Origin: Blastobasis lacticolella
Lineage: Eukaryota > Arthropoda > Insecta > Lepidoptera > Blastobasidae
Reading direction: 5' to 3'
Length of the DNA stretch: 64,000 nucleotides
Assembly: GCA_905147135.1 (NCBI GenBank)
Contig: LR990068.1
Location: 1,942,001-2,006,000, forward strand
Of the stretch, positions 41,201 to 50,600 are shown in pieces (position 1 is the first letter of the stretch; every line of letters begins with the position of its first letter). The notes below the pieces were generated by a model that was given only the letters and a program-made list of their open reading frames with translations, ran no database searches and was not told the origin of the DNA. A program made the translations under genes and the position numbers.

Positions 41201-44200
41201 CTCACCTTGCTACCAGGGGAACCTGACCAGATTTGATCATGGTTACACGTCCAGTCACCCGAATTTGCTGGTTTCATCACGATGTATTCCCCACCGTAAC
41301 AGCTTCAGTTAGCATTCCATTCCGTAGCCATACGCATTATATAGGTCGAACCAAAGCAGTTCTTGCTGATAGCTGGAAGATCCACGACATAAGGATGAAG
41401 TGATCGCCCGGATCGCGTTTTCCGATGGCGGAAAAGGGTCGGCGGAATGAGGTCGTGCAGCTGCTTCGCACACTCTCCGAAATGCAACCTGCAGTAAAAC
41501 CGCCTATCTCCAGTTGTAGACCGCCATTTTGATGCAATTGAGTTAAAACCAATCGCAGCAAGACCGATCTGGCTCTGGCTTGCTGTGCGATTGGTCGACA
41601 CTCAATTGCATCAACTTGGCGGCGTACTATGAGAGATCGGTGGTATGGCTGCTGTACATGACCGACAGACGCGCAACCGTACGCCACCCTACGCCTAACT
41701 GCGGATCACAGTTATAATTGTAACGGTCCATAGCCGGACCCCAACCGCAACCGGAACCGGACCAAGCCGGTTTGTTCAACATTTATAACGCGTACGGCTA
41801 AGGAATGGAACACGTTAACTGCGTGTTGCCTGATCACTATAATCTGGACGCCTTCAAGGCTAGAGAGAATAGGCTGTTTCTAGGCATGCTCCATCTTCGG
41901 CCGCATCGTCACTTACCACCAGGTGAGAGTGAGGTGAGGTGGTAAGTGATTACTACCAGGTGAGATGTGCGGTCAAATGCCTGGATAGTCTTTTTAATAA
42001 AATCAGCAAGTTCCGAACACCTATACCTTATTTCCAGACTTCTGCCATACCGTGCCGAAAGACAACGTGAAGATCTACTACGGCCAGGTGTTCTGCGAAG
42101 ACTGCTTCCATCGGCACGTACTGAACCGCTCGCAGGATAAGCATTCTGCGTTTCTGAAGGACTGCTTCGAGCAGTGGCACAACCCCCAGTTCGCTGAGCA
42201 GATGAAGGTAGGCTTTTGATATAAAAAAATCGTCTTGGCGTAAATGTCGCGGTTGTGTGCTTGCGCACGAGGGCCCGGGGTGAACGGGGATTGTAATTAC
42301 TGTAGAGCGACTGGCTCCTGACCTCTGATACTGCTACCAGAGGGAACCTGACCAAATTGGACCACGGTTTACACATTCAGATTGTGCTCTCGCGTAAGTA
42401 CGAGAGCCCGGGCTATGCCGTGACCGTAATCCGGGATATGGCAGATCAGGTAATTACAGTGGAACGACTGCTATCTGACCTCCGTGATCCTGAATCTGAA
42501 TTCTGAATTCTATAATTATAGGAATGATACCTATATTGTTAATTTCTAAAAAACGAAGGCTTTGTTTTAGATTTAGATTGTTATTATGTTAGAACTTCTA
42601 CGTGCTTTTAAAAGTGTTAAAATGGCAGCTACTAGTCTGTTTTAGTCTCAGCTTATTTATAGTAGGTACTATACTATCATGTAGAATATTGTACGTCCGA
42701 AATGGACAACAGTACTTAATAAGAAATTATTGTCAGTGTCATACAATAAAATATTTCTATTCTATTCTATTCCTGCTAGCAAGGGAACCTGACCAGATTG
42801 GATCATGGTTTTCATCACGATGTTTTCCCTCACCGTAAGAGCATCAGTTACTGCTGGCTGTGGCTGGACTTTAGTATTTTCCAAAACCATCAGTCTTCTT
42901 TTATCACTCACTCGTCCTACCTACCATCTCGCTTAAATCTAAGTGCAGAAATTCATGTCGTCCGGCAAGGCGTGTCCTTGCCTGGATTCAGCTCTACCAC
43001 CTACCATCTAGGTCCTTGTCAATTATCTTGCCTAAAGCGGTTATTACATTTGGCTAAATATACAGCGGCTTAACCAATCTTGTTTTACACCCAACGCTAG
43101 GAGTTCATGTCGTCTGGCACGGCGAGTCCTTAGCCTTAGCCTTAGACTTAGGTATTACATTTTGCTAAATTCAGTAGCGGAGTGGAATGTATTGCTCATA
43201 AAATATGGTGGCGAATTAATTGTCTTTTATTTGTAAATTTAATTTTTTGTGTACCATTTTTATTTAGGTCTGAAGTGCGTATATATTGTGTATATCAATG
43301 TATAATTTTAAAATAAAGTTCATATTTTTATCACACCGTTTGAAAAGCAACGCGTGACATATGTGACACAAAAATTGACCTTATTCTATGACATATACAA
43401 CCAATACATTCCGTTTTGATTTGCTCTCACGCTTTTTGCTTCTAAATTTTGCCATGAGCGCAAAACCAATCTGGTTTCCCCCTCCCCCCACCAGGAGTTC
43501 ATGTCGTCCGGCACGGCGTGCCCGTGCCTGGTGCTGCTGCAGGGCGCGGGCGGCGCGTGCCGCTGCGGCCGCTGCCCGCGCCCCGCGCGCGCCGCCGCCT
43601 GGCAGGCCGGCACCGAGGCGCGCAAGTGTGAGTATCACACACACTAGCACGCATGCACGCACACATGCACGCACGCATGCACGCACGCATGCACATACAC
43701 AGACACTCACACACACATTTTATATCTTAGTTCACTAATTTATACCAACAAAATTTATACCCCGCGCGCCCCGCCGCGCCGCCGCCTGGCAAGGCGGCAC
43801 CGAGGCTCGCAAGTGTGTGTTGAGATGTAGCATATCATCACACATATACACATGCACGCACGCACGCACGCACGTTGGCACATACACACTCACGGATATT
43901 TTACTTTTACACAAACTTTTCGAGAGAGTCGAGATGTATTTTTATTTAATTTTTATTTATTCGTTTATTTATTTATTCATTTATTTATTTATTCATTTAT
44001 TTTAGGTAACAAGACCCAAATAATATAATAAACCTATAAATGACAATAGAAATTATAAACACAAACTTATAACATAAGCATTAGCACAGCAACATCACAC
44101 ACACACATTTTACACCATAGTTTACTAATTTATATCAACAATCTTTATATTAATGGGCCCGCGCCCCGCCGCTGGCTCGCAGAGCAGCACGGAGGCGCGC

Positions 44201-45437
44201 AAGTGTGAGTCGAGATATAGCACATACACCATCACAGCCCATAGCAGTCCACTGCAGGACTGAAGGGCTTCTCTCACGAGAGAATCTCTAAGCTTGGCAG
44301 GCGGGTTGGATTGCAGTTTTATAAATATAACAATGGATAACGCGGCCGTCCATTTTCCAGACTATTAAGACTCTTACATCTTTTGCCTTGAGAACATTAG
44401 TCACCTCGTACGACACCCACGAGTGTGAGGGGTTAATGCTATTCTACTCCTTCTGCTATTCTATTCTGAGGGAGTAGAATAAGACAATATTTTACACTTC
44501 TTTTTTATACCGCTATGCCTGCCTATTTTTAGGCCTGCCTGATGGTAAGCAGTCACCGCAGCCTATGGACGTTTGCAATACCAGGGGCATCGACCACGCG
44601 TTGCCGACCCCGTAAACACCTTGAAGAACTCCATGTTGTAGTCTCCAGGTAGTTCATTCCTTAACTTTAATGTGCGTGGGACAAAATTTCCTTTGGAACC
44701 TCAGTTCGCGACCAATTTGGCTCCAAGGTGTAAGGCTCGCGGTCGAGCGGTGCGATGATAGAACGTAACACTTTTTAAGTGTATGTTCCGGGTTTCCTAC
44801 CGCGTACCTTTGTTGACAAGTAGCCCGATATTTCGAGACGGTCTCGTCAACAGAGGTACGAGATAGGAAAACCGGAACATACCCTTAAAATGTATGATAA
44901 TAACCGCGATAGTTTAATACATAATGTAACTCTTGATATAATATAGGACAGTATCTGACCTAATCCTCCTTTTTGTCTCACGGCAGGTGCGTAAGAGTTT
45001 GGAAAATTTTCACAGCTGCGAAGCCGGCCACGCCCTCCGAGCACGAGTCGCTCGGCAGCGTCGAGCTCACGTTCGAAGACCGCGAGCTCACTTTCGACGG
45101 ACGCGAGCTCACCGACGCGTCGGCGGACTCGTGCGCCGAATCGGCAAAGGACTGCTTCAACGTGGCCGCGGCTGAAAAAATCGAAAACCTGACAAAATAT
45201 CTACGCGAAATTGATACGGAAAATCAGTGGAAAAAATGGAAAAACTTCGTCGCACCCGACGATCGGAGCTGGCGGTTCGGGCCGACCGAGCCGGCCAGGT
45301 CTATATGCAGTTGGGTGAACCTCCAGGACTGTAGCGTGAAGGCCGATTGTCCCAAGTGTCTGTGGCAGTGTGGTCCGATTTTTGTAACTGGTGGCTATTT
45401 TTGCAAGGAATGTTGTGGAGACAATAATGCTCAATAA
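38140..45437 (+). CDS. Two-LIM-domain protein (six-exon gene)
   Basis: The exons are 38,140-38,278, 39,443-39,619, 40,983-41,117, 42,038-42,207, 43,495-43,627 and 45,016-45,437. Phases match at all five junctions and the total is 1,176 bp (391 residues). LIM1 (residues 19-65) has CARC, HQNC-CTC and, across the intron, CVC and CNEC. LIM2 (residues 123-170) has CTRC, HDRCARC, YFC and CEDC. Both LIM domains are split by a phase-1 intron at the same place, so the second arose by duplication. The C-terminal part (exons 5-6) has more cysteines (CPC, CRCGRC, CPKC, CKECC) and may bind zinc in an unknown fold. LIM proteins are adaptors in cytoskeleton or transcription. I do not recognise a named orthologue. 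Confidence 0.8.
38395..38943. other. LIM gene intron 1, no recognised element
   Basis: Non-coding. A 70-codon antisense frame at 38,644-38,856 is not supported. Confidence 0.4.
38944..39226. mobile_element. hAT-type MITE, 283 bp
   Basis: The ends are CAGGGCCGGATTTAGGGG and, inverted, CAGGGCCGGATTTAGAGG. CTCACCAC directly precedes it (38,936-38,943) and follows it (39,227-39,234): a perfect 8-bp target duplication, as for hAT transposons. It lies in intron 1 of the LIM gene. Internal gggccccc-rich arms also pair. Confidence 0.95.
39443..39619 (+). CDS. LIM gene exon 2 (second half of LIM1)
   Basis: The acceptor is cgctttcag and the donor G-GTGAGT. It encodes VCRTIPASLKMFYGHVFCNE, then CFKAYVMNKFKGQAPRMCNG and a linker WWQQWGPGARPHDAERSG. 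A second AG eight bases on (gtctgcag) would break the phase, so the upstream AG is chosen. Confidence 0.8.
39640..39900 (-). mobile_element. Helitron-like H2 fragment
   Basis: It begins actagtggacccggcgcgac, directly downstream of exon 2, then has cctaccctaccctat and gaatcactccatctattg. It ends near cagatatagtacc. Confidence 0.55.
40090..40615 (-). repeat. Three 5S-rRNA-like repeats
   Basis: On the minus strand, copies at 40,541-40,610, 40,263-40,325 and 40,103-40,170 each read close to ccaaAGTTAAGCAACGc, then ggatGGGTGACCg. These are the conserved internal promoter blocks of 5S rRNA, with the part between them shortened. The copies are embedded in a repeating context (cgagaccgataacc before the first block). 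This suggests a 5S-derived SINE family or a decayed 5S cluster rather than a functional 5S gene. Confidence 0.6.
40192..40230. repeat. Perfect 17-bp-arm hairpin
   Basis: Gttttcgttctctacca, ttaat, tggtagagaacgaaaac. Both arms are exact, with a 5-base loop. It lies between two 5S-like repeats. Confidence 0.85.
40983..41117 (+). CDS. LIM gene exon 3 (first half of LIM2)
   Basis: The acceptor is accatttcag and the donor T-GTGAGT. It encodes EVDRPTPLTEDPSRRSICTR, then CLQVVDDGDKIQIGEQGFHD and RCARC. An upstream ATG at 40,898 keeps the frame open into this exon, so an alternative promoter with its own start is possible. Confidence 0.8.
41126..41300 (-). mobile_element. SINE-B body fragment
   Basis: It starts a few bases after exon 3 (cttggcgttgattttcaggt) and has caggatttggcagatcaggt and ctgaccagatttgatcatgg. 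Confidence 0.75.
41300..41700 (-). pseudogene. LINE-D C-terminal fragment, minus strand
   Basis: The frame reads ECAKQLHDLIPPTLFRHRKT, then RSGRSLHPYVVDLPAISKNC and STYIMRMATEWN. It is the region before the terminus of a LINE ORF whose extreme end is seen on the plus strand at 41,785. Right of about 41,490 the sequence is unassigned. Confidence 0.65.
41780..41990 (+). pseudogene. LINE-D terminal fragment
   Basis: Taacgcgtacggctaaggaa, then ggaacacgttaactgcg and aaggctagagagaataggct, followed by the 3' UTR block accaccaggtgaga. That block is duplicated here. Related copies occur at 48,950, 50,870 and 52,800. Confidence 0.7.
42038..42207 (+). CDS. LIM gene exon 4 (second half of LIM2)
   Basis: The acceptor is cttatttccag and the donor AAG-GTAGGC. 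It encodes YFCHTVPKDNVKIYYGQVFC, then EDCFHRHVLNRSQDKHSAFL and KDCFEQWHNPQFAEQMK. The spacing of CHTV and CEDC fits a LIM second zinc knuckle. Confidence 0.85.
42228..42500 (-). mobile_element. Two SINE-B fragments in tandem
   Basis: The first runs from gtcttggcgtaaatgtcgcg to about 42,380. A second begins at attgtgctctcgcgtaagta and ends tgacctccgtgatcc. Both lack heads. Confidence 0.7.
42765..42860 (-). mobile_element. SINE-B fragment
   Basis: Ctgctagcaagggaacctga, ccagattggatcatgg and catcacgatgttttccctca. Confidence 0.7.
42949..43011 (+). CDS. Partial copy of LIM exon 5 with its own stop (alternative exon?)
   Basis: After aatctaagtgcag it reads KFMSSGKACPCLDSALPPTI and a stop. Joined to exon 4 (phase 0), it would give a shorter C-terminus. 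The first 13 codons match true exon 5 (EFMSSGTACPCL) with two changes, then diverge. It could be a working alternative last exon or a decaying duplicate. Confidence 0.4.
   Translation, partial: KFMSSGKACPCLDSALPPTI
43101..43133 (+). pseudogene. Second partial copy of LIM exon 5
   Basis: After ccaacgctag it reads EFMSSGTASP and a stop. Only 27 bp match exon 5, and the acceptor is weaker than that of the true exon. Confidence 0.5.
43134..43494. other. LIM gene intron, unassigned
   Basis: AT-rich. It includes gacatatacaaccaatacat, tgctctcacgctttttgctt and taaattttgccatgagcgca, which resemble 57,530-57,600. Confidence 0.4.
43495..43627 (+). CDS. LIM gene exon 5 (cysteine/alanine-rich)
   Basis: The acceptor is cccccaccag and the donor T-GTGAGT. 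It encodes EFMSSGTACPCLVLLQGAGG, then ACRCGRCPRPARAAAWQAGT and EARK. It is very GC-rich compared with its flanks. The paired cysteines suggest metal binding. The antisense frames here arise from the GC-rich composition and are not genes. Confidence 0.75.
43640..43880. repeat. ACGC/ACAC microsatellite and partial 3' copy of exon 5
   Basis: Runs of cacgcatg/cacacac occupy 43,645-43,715 and 43,850-43,880. Between them, 43,762-43,815 (cgcgcgccccgccgcgccgc, then gcctggcaaggcggcaccga) repeats the last 50 bp of exon 5 and its donor (ctcgcaagtgtgtgtt). Confidence 0.7.
43930..44010. repeat. (TTTA/TTTATTCA)n microsatellite
   Basis: Continuous tttat, ttattca and tttattta words, ending tttaggtaacaag. 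Confidence 0.8.
44150..44212 (+). pseudogene. Third 3' copy of LIM exon 5 end
   Basis: Gggcccgcgccccgccgctg, then ctcgcagagcagcacggagg and cgcgcaagtgtgagtcgag, repeat the exon 5 end with an intact donor. A deletion removes part of the alanine codons. Confidence 0.6.
44225..44465 (+). repeat. Dispersed repeat F, copy 5
   Basis: Cagtccactgcaggactgaa, gcttggcaggcgggttgg and gtacgacacccacgagtgtg. It is shortened around the gggaggtc box. Confidence 0.8.
44498..44765 (-). pseudogene. LINE-C C-terminal fragment, minus strand
   Basis: Gcctgatggtaagcagtcac, aataccaggggcatcgacca and tagttcattccttaacttta. On the right, gaccaatttggctccaaggt and gagcggtgcgatgatagaac show that this copy reaches as far 5' as the one at 14,063. 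Confidence 0.8.
44766..44945. repeat. Repeat E, inverted pair
   Basis: Gtatgttccgggtttcctac, cgcgtacctttgttgac and gtagcccgatatttcgaga are mirrored by gtcaacagaggtacgag, ataggaaaaccggaacatac. The same block is present at 52,060-52,175 and forms the target site of the Mutator-like element at 20,551. Confidence 0.75.
45016..45437 (+). CDS. LIM gene exon 6 (C-terminus and stop)
   Basis: The acceptor is attttcacag (45,011-45,015). A stronger-looking acceptor 30 bp upstream (cacggcag) is followed by gtgcgtaag and would give a stop at once in this phase. The exon encodes an acidic part (VELTFEDRELTFDGRELTDA), a charged segment, and a cysteine cluster (CSVKADCPKCLWQCG, CKECCG). AATAAA at 45,433-45,438 overlaps the TAA stop. 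Confidence 0.8.
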
Positions 45438-45438
45438 A
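45433..45438 (+). terminator. Poly(A) signal overlapping the LIM stop codon
   Basis: CAATAAAGT: the stop codon TAA (45,435-45,437) lies inside AATAAA. A GT/T-rich stretch (ggtgtcttttgatttggt) follows, as expected downstream of a cleavage site. The 3' UTR would be only 10-30 bases. Confidence 0.6.
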
Positions 45439-45504
45439 GTGGTGTCTTTTGATTTGGTAATTTTATTTTCGTGATGGGTTTTCTTTAAATGGTGCATTTC
45501 AAGG

Positions 45505-46480
45505 TGGATGGTGGAGACTGTCCTGGTCTAGGTCCAGATGTCTAGATCCTTAATTGGTTCCTGGTCTAGGTCCAGGTATCTTGTTCCAAGTCCAGATCTT
45601 AGCTCTTGTCTTCTTATGTCCATGTCCAGACCCTTAATTTTCCCTTGATCCAAGTCCAGATCATGGTCCCTCTAGATGGGGCGTCTCCAGATGTATGTTG
45701 GGGATCTTAGTTCTTGTCCTCTTCATGTCCAGACCATTAGTTGTCCACTGGTCCTGGTCTAAGTCCAGGACCAGGTTTGTCCCAAGTGTAGACCCTAAAT
45801 TGTCACTGGTCCAGGTCCAGATCCTTAATTGTCCCCTGGTCTTGGTCCAAGTCCAGGACCAATTTTGTCCCAAGTCTAGACCCTAAATTGTCACTGGTCC
45901 AGGTCCAGATCCTTAATTGTACCCTGGTCCAGGTCCAGGTCCAGATCCAGGTATCTTGTCCCAAGTCCAGATCCTTAATTTGCCCCTGATCTAAGTTCAG
46001 ATCCTTGTCCCTCTAGATGGGGCGTCTCCAGATGTATGTTGATGGTCTTAGTTCTTGTCCTCTTCCATGTCCAGACCCTTTATTGTCTCCTGGTCCAGGT
46101 CCAGATCCTTAATTGTACCCTTGTTCAGGTCCAGGTCCAGATCCAGGTACTTTTACCAAGTTCAGTAGCCGTATTTACAATGGCTCGGAAATCGGATTCG
46201 GATACGGAATCGACAAAGGACCCCGCAAAAGTTCTTAGGAAAATGTGGTTCGAGTTAATTTTGATGTAATTTTCATATGTTATAGAGAGTAGAGTTTCCT
46301 TAGAATCTATCGCGATTCAGAATAACAGTTTTCGAATTGATCGACACGGATTCGCCGCTCACGAATTTCATGTCGAATCGTTCGGAAACAGTTTCGAATA
46401 ATTGTGAATACGGCTACAGATCCTAAATTTTCCCCTGATCTAAGTTCAGATACTAGTCCCTCTAGATGGAGCGTCTCCAT
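45505..46480. repeat. GTCCAG minisatellite with 88-bp and ~341-bp periods
   Basis: Short words ggtccaggtccagatcctta recur throughout. An 88-bp unit (gaccctaaattgtcactggt) starts at 45,791 and 45,879. A higher-order unit starting gtccctctagatgg(g/a)gcg occurs at 45,666, 46,007 and 46,456. The last interval is longer because of a MITE. Frames reading WTWTWTR on the minus strand are repeat artefacts. Confidence 0.85.
46166..46416. mobile_element. 251-bp MITE with CAG duplication
   Basis: The ends are TAGCCGTATTTACAATGGCT and, inverted, TAGCCGTATTCACAATTATT. CAG flanks both sides (46,163-46,165 and 46,417-46,419), where the surrounding repeat reads agttcagatcc without a break. Aatcggattcggatacgg and gattcgccgctcacg are interior marks. 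Confidence 0.85.
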
Positions 46481-46539
46481 ATGTATGTTTGACATCATTT
46501 TGGAACGTCCAAATCCAGGTCCAATCGCTGGGGTTTACC

Positions 46540-46820
46540 CCAGTTCTTGAGTGGAGACCCCGTCTCGACAGGCTTAGCACTGCAGGATATTCTCCGGCTA
46601 GAAGTGATGTTTTGAGTTGTTGGAGTGGTGCCGAGTCCCGCGGGAGACCTAAGAAGCGATGGATTGACATCGCCGAGTCGAACGCGAAAGCCAACCAGCC
46701 AGCTTACGACGTGAGGATGCCGAAGATCGGCCAAAGTGGAGAAAGCAAAGTAGGAAAGCGGACCCTGGCAGTAGCCGGAATTGACCGCCCGGATGATGAT
46801 GATGATGAGGAGTGGTGCTG
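46540..46820 (+). pseudogene. LINE RT C-terminal fragment (GRPKKRWID)
   Basis: The frame reads LEWRPRLDRLSTAGYSPARS, then ESRGRPKKRWIDIAESNAKA and ends with an aspartate run from (gat)n. GRPxxRWxD is the C-terminal signature of RTE-like LINEs. Confidence 0.65.
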
Positions 46821-47545
46821 AAGCGACAAGACGTTGTGCATGGCGTTTATTGGCCGGGACCTATGTCCAGCTGTGTCCACAGGCTCTTCAATACGAACGC
46901 AAATTGGCTAAAAGCTGAATTAAAGACTGAATTTTGCAGTAGACTAATAACCTAACCGCCAGAAAAACGTCGATCAAATTTTTTGCTAAACTAAACCGAT
47001 TTTAATGAAGTATGGATCATCTATCAGCCTTTAAAATGAAGAAAATCGCATTGAAATCAGTTTATCCGTTCTGGGAGCTACGATGCCACAGGCAGACCAT
47101 AGCCTCCTTCATGGCAGACACATCAAACTTATAGCACTCCTCTTTTTCTTGTCGAGTGTCAAAAATCTGTTAAAAAATACATCATGTAATAGGTACCACA
47201 ATGGCGTTCATGGAATCATGGAATTAATAGGTACGCTATTAATTCCATGATTACGGTGATCATAAAACAAACAAAACACTTGGTTGGTCTTTGGTCATAA
47301 ACAAAAAAAAAACTATTTGTTGACGGAAAATATAGGTGTGGTTTCTCACTGAAAACCGTTGAAATAACAAATTAATGAATAAACTATCTTGAAAATCTGC
47401 AATTTTCGGAGATATTAGACCGTATAAGATAGTTTATCGTGTAAAAACAAACTTGGTGACTAGTGAATCTTATTAGAATTAAGTGCTGTTTCTGGGAACT
47501 ACTTGCTTCGTTTTGAGTGCTGTTTGTAAGAAGAGTTTATACACT
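46821..47545. other. Upstream region of the tetraspan gene
   Basis: No gene. A hairpin at about 47,213-47,250 has arms atcatggaattaatag and ctattaattccatgat. No TATA box was placed with confidence. The 5' UTR probably lies within the last 100-200 bases. Confidence 0.4.
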
Positions 47546-47613
47546 ATGTACGGAAGAAAAACGCCGTCCACGTACCGGTCCACACCTTCGGTATACTCCC
47601 ACTATACTGGAAA
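47546..47613 (+). CDS. Tetraspan exon 1
   Basis: It starts at ATG in cactATGTACGG and encodes residues 1-22 plus two bases of codon 23. The donor is AA-GTAAGT. The peptide carries repeated STP/SVY phosphorylatable residues. Confidence 0.75.
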
Positions 47614-50600
47614 GTAAGTAAAATAATTACAAGCGATATTTATAAAGTTATGATGATCAACAGTTCATTGTTATTGTAGACTCATTTTACCTATTAGAAT
47701 ATGGCAGACTGTTTGTATTGTAGATACTATGACAAATACGTAAATAATAAAGTAACATTACACTATCAGGCGGTAGGACTATGTCAAGTCAAGTCTGCTG
47801 ATTCTGCCTGGATGAGGACCACAACCTGAGTAAACTATCAATAGATGTAACTAATAAGTAAGAAGTTTCTGTGGATATCCGCTCATGGCTGGAATCAAAA
47901 ACCAAATTCTAAATTGAGGAATTACTGTCTCCTGCAATACAGGTGATCCTAGTGCAGGAGTCAGGAAATCCGCCCTAATATAAACACAACTGCATTGTAT
48001 TTTAATATATTACTTGAGATCTGTCTGAACTTAAAGATTGTTATAACTGTACTCTAATACTCTATAAGGTTGTAATTTTGGCAATAAATTATTTATTATT
48101 ATTTCTGGTGGCAAACAACAATGTTTGCATTGTAATAATCCGGTTTATAGGAAAAGGTTACCAGTGCAATTACAGGCATGAGGCATAATTATCGTCTTAG
48201 TCCTCATTGCAGAGTTGCCATTCAGTTAAATCCATTCAACACACATCAAACAGAATAACAGTGCACTACTGAACTTCAGCATCCTCCATAACATTGAAGG
48301 ATATTGGCATACTCTTTGATTTAAGTTGTTAATATACACAACTAACAATGCTGCTGCCCATTTTCTGGTATATAGCAGTCTAGCCTGGCCTCGAAAATGT
48401 TAGTCGCCATAGTTGTCGATGAGCTTAGAGCAGTATTCAACTCTGCCAGATATAGCAATGCTTAACAGTTGCCTAACCTCGTCATTGTCACGAGAGCCAT
48501 CAGTCCCAACTTCTGCCAGGGTCTACAAATCACTTTCCAGCTTTGTCACGGTCACCTAACCTAACATTTTATAGGTGATCATTCATAAATTGAAAATGAC
48601 TTAATTAGGTATTTCACATTAATTTTATTGGGCCATAACTAATTACAGAATTAGTTAGAATTAATTGCCCTACCTTCTACATAGTAATAAGTAAACAAGA
48701 CATTTACTGTTGTTTGTTGTTTGAAACAAGTTTATTAGGTACAGGATCCCTTGTAGAGGCCTGCGAAGGTACGAAGAGCCTAATAGACTTGTTGAGCAGT
48801 ACTGCCGATCTCCAATTGAATGCCGCCATCTTGATCCAATCCTGTAGAATGACATCACAGAATCGGCACATTTGATACATTGTACTTTTTAAATTGAATA
48901 AAATTCTAAAATAATGCACTTCATGATAGAATCCACACGAGCCGCTTTGGCTCGACTTTTATAATGCGTACGGCTAAGGAGTGGAATGCGTTGCCTGTGA
49001 GTGTGTTCCCTGATCAATATAATCTGGATGCCTTCAAGGCTAGAGTGAATAGGCTGTTTCTAAACAGGCATGCTCCATCATAGACCGCATCGTCACTTAC
49101 CACCAGGTGAGATGGCGGTCAAATGCCTGGCTAGTAAAGAAATAAAAAAAATAAAAAAAATCAGATTAATTTAGTATTTTGTTATTTTGACTGCATCATG
49201 TGTATTATGCAATGTTAAATTTATTTATAAAATGAGATTAAAATAAAAACTTGAAAGACTGAAAATTTTATTAGTAGAACGAAATGTAAAATCCACTCCC
49301 ATGAAGTTTGTATAACCAACTTTATGTCATTCAAAATCGTACATATCAGGCCATTCTACTGGATAGGCTCCATGGAGAAAGCCTATTCGAATTGGATGTT
49401 GTGATGTCATTCTACTCTATTCGATCGAGATGGCGACGTTCTTATGGAGATCTGCCGATCCCTGTAGGGAACTAAACTGGCAAAATTAGCGTTCCCTACT
49501 TACATACAAACAACCAAATCAGGGTCTGTGTGGAAAAGGGGACCGTCTAAACCTAACTAACCATGTTTATTACCATACAGGTCAACGTCAAACCTTCGGT
49601 CAACCAAGTCGTTGAGGTCACTCCATGTACCATGGTACCAGAAGCCAATACTGCATGATGCGGTGGTCCTCGATTTGCAGAGAGCTTCCTTGCTTACCGG
49701 GTTTCTGTCGGTTGTAAGTATTTTTATTTATAAATCTTATGTTTTTTTTTATACTAAGGTGCCAAACAAGCTTATGGCCTGCGTTATGGTAAGCGTAAGA
49801 TGTAGAATGAGCTCCCTCCCAAAGTCTTTCCTCTGCACTACAACATGGGGTTCTTCAAAAGGCACCTCAAAGGCCAGCACCGCATCTGCTCCCCTTAGGT
49901 TGCAGATGTCCTGGACGACGGTGGCCACTTTCCATCAGGTGGATCGTACGCCCGTGTGCCTCCATAGTCAATAAAAAATAAATCATCCATTTATACATGC
50001 GTTGCCGACCCCGTAAAAAATGTTTCATCCCTTTCTTGAAGAACTCTATGTTGTACGCTCCAGGGAAATCCTCTCCAGGTGGTTAATTCCACAACCTTGG
50101 ACAAAGCTAACATTGCTATGTGTCTATAGAGACGCTACCTCATCTTATAGTGGTTTTCGGTAGGTCGATATGCTTTTAACCGTACTTATTCTGATACTCA
50201 CAATCTCTCTCACTCTCTCTCTTTTCCAGTTCATAGCCCTGTTCACGTTCGCGGAGAGCATCTTCGACCTCTACTGCCTGGGCATGGCCGCCCCGGGCTC
50301 CGTGCACTACGGCTACTTCGTGATCAGCTTCGAATTCGTCTACGTGGGGAGCCCACCTGGTGAGTAGGGCTTCACACTTACAAGGCCTACAAAGATCTTT
50401 TACACCGGTTGTTTGTACCCTACACCTACACTACACCTATAGTACACATAGTTTTCATCAACCTTATTATTTTTCCTGCATACAAACCACCCCTGTATTA
50501 TACGAACAAAAAAAATATTGAAATCAGTTACCCGTTCTCGAGTTTTAGCGAGACTACTTGATTAGGTCCCAGTCATACCCACTGGGAACGTGTCCATTGA

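Noticed and set aside
43381..43738. Overlapping frames of 111-116 codons on both strands
   Set aside because: They come from GC-rich exon 5 and the adjacent CACG microsatellite (for example the repeated CVRACVRA peptide).
45661..46269. WTWTWT-type and LVQVQ-type frames
   Set aside because: Translations of the GTCCAG minisatellite.
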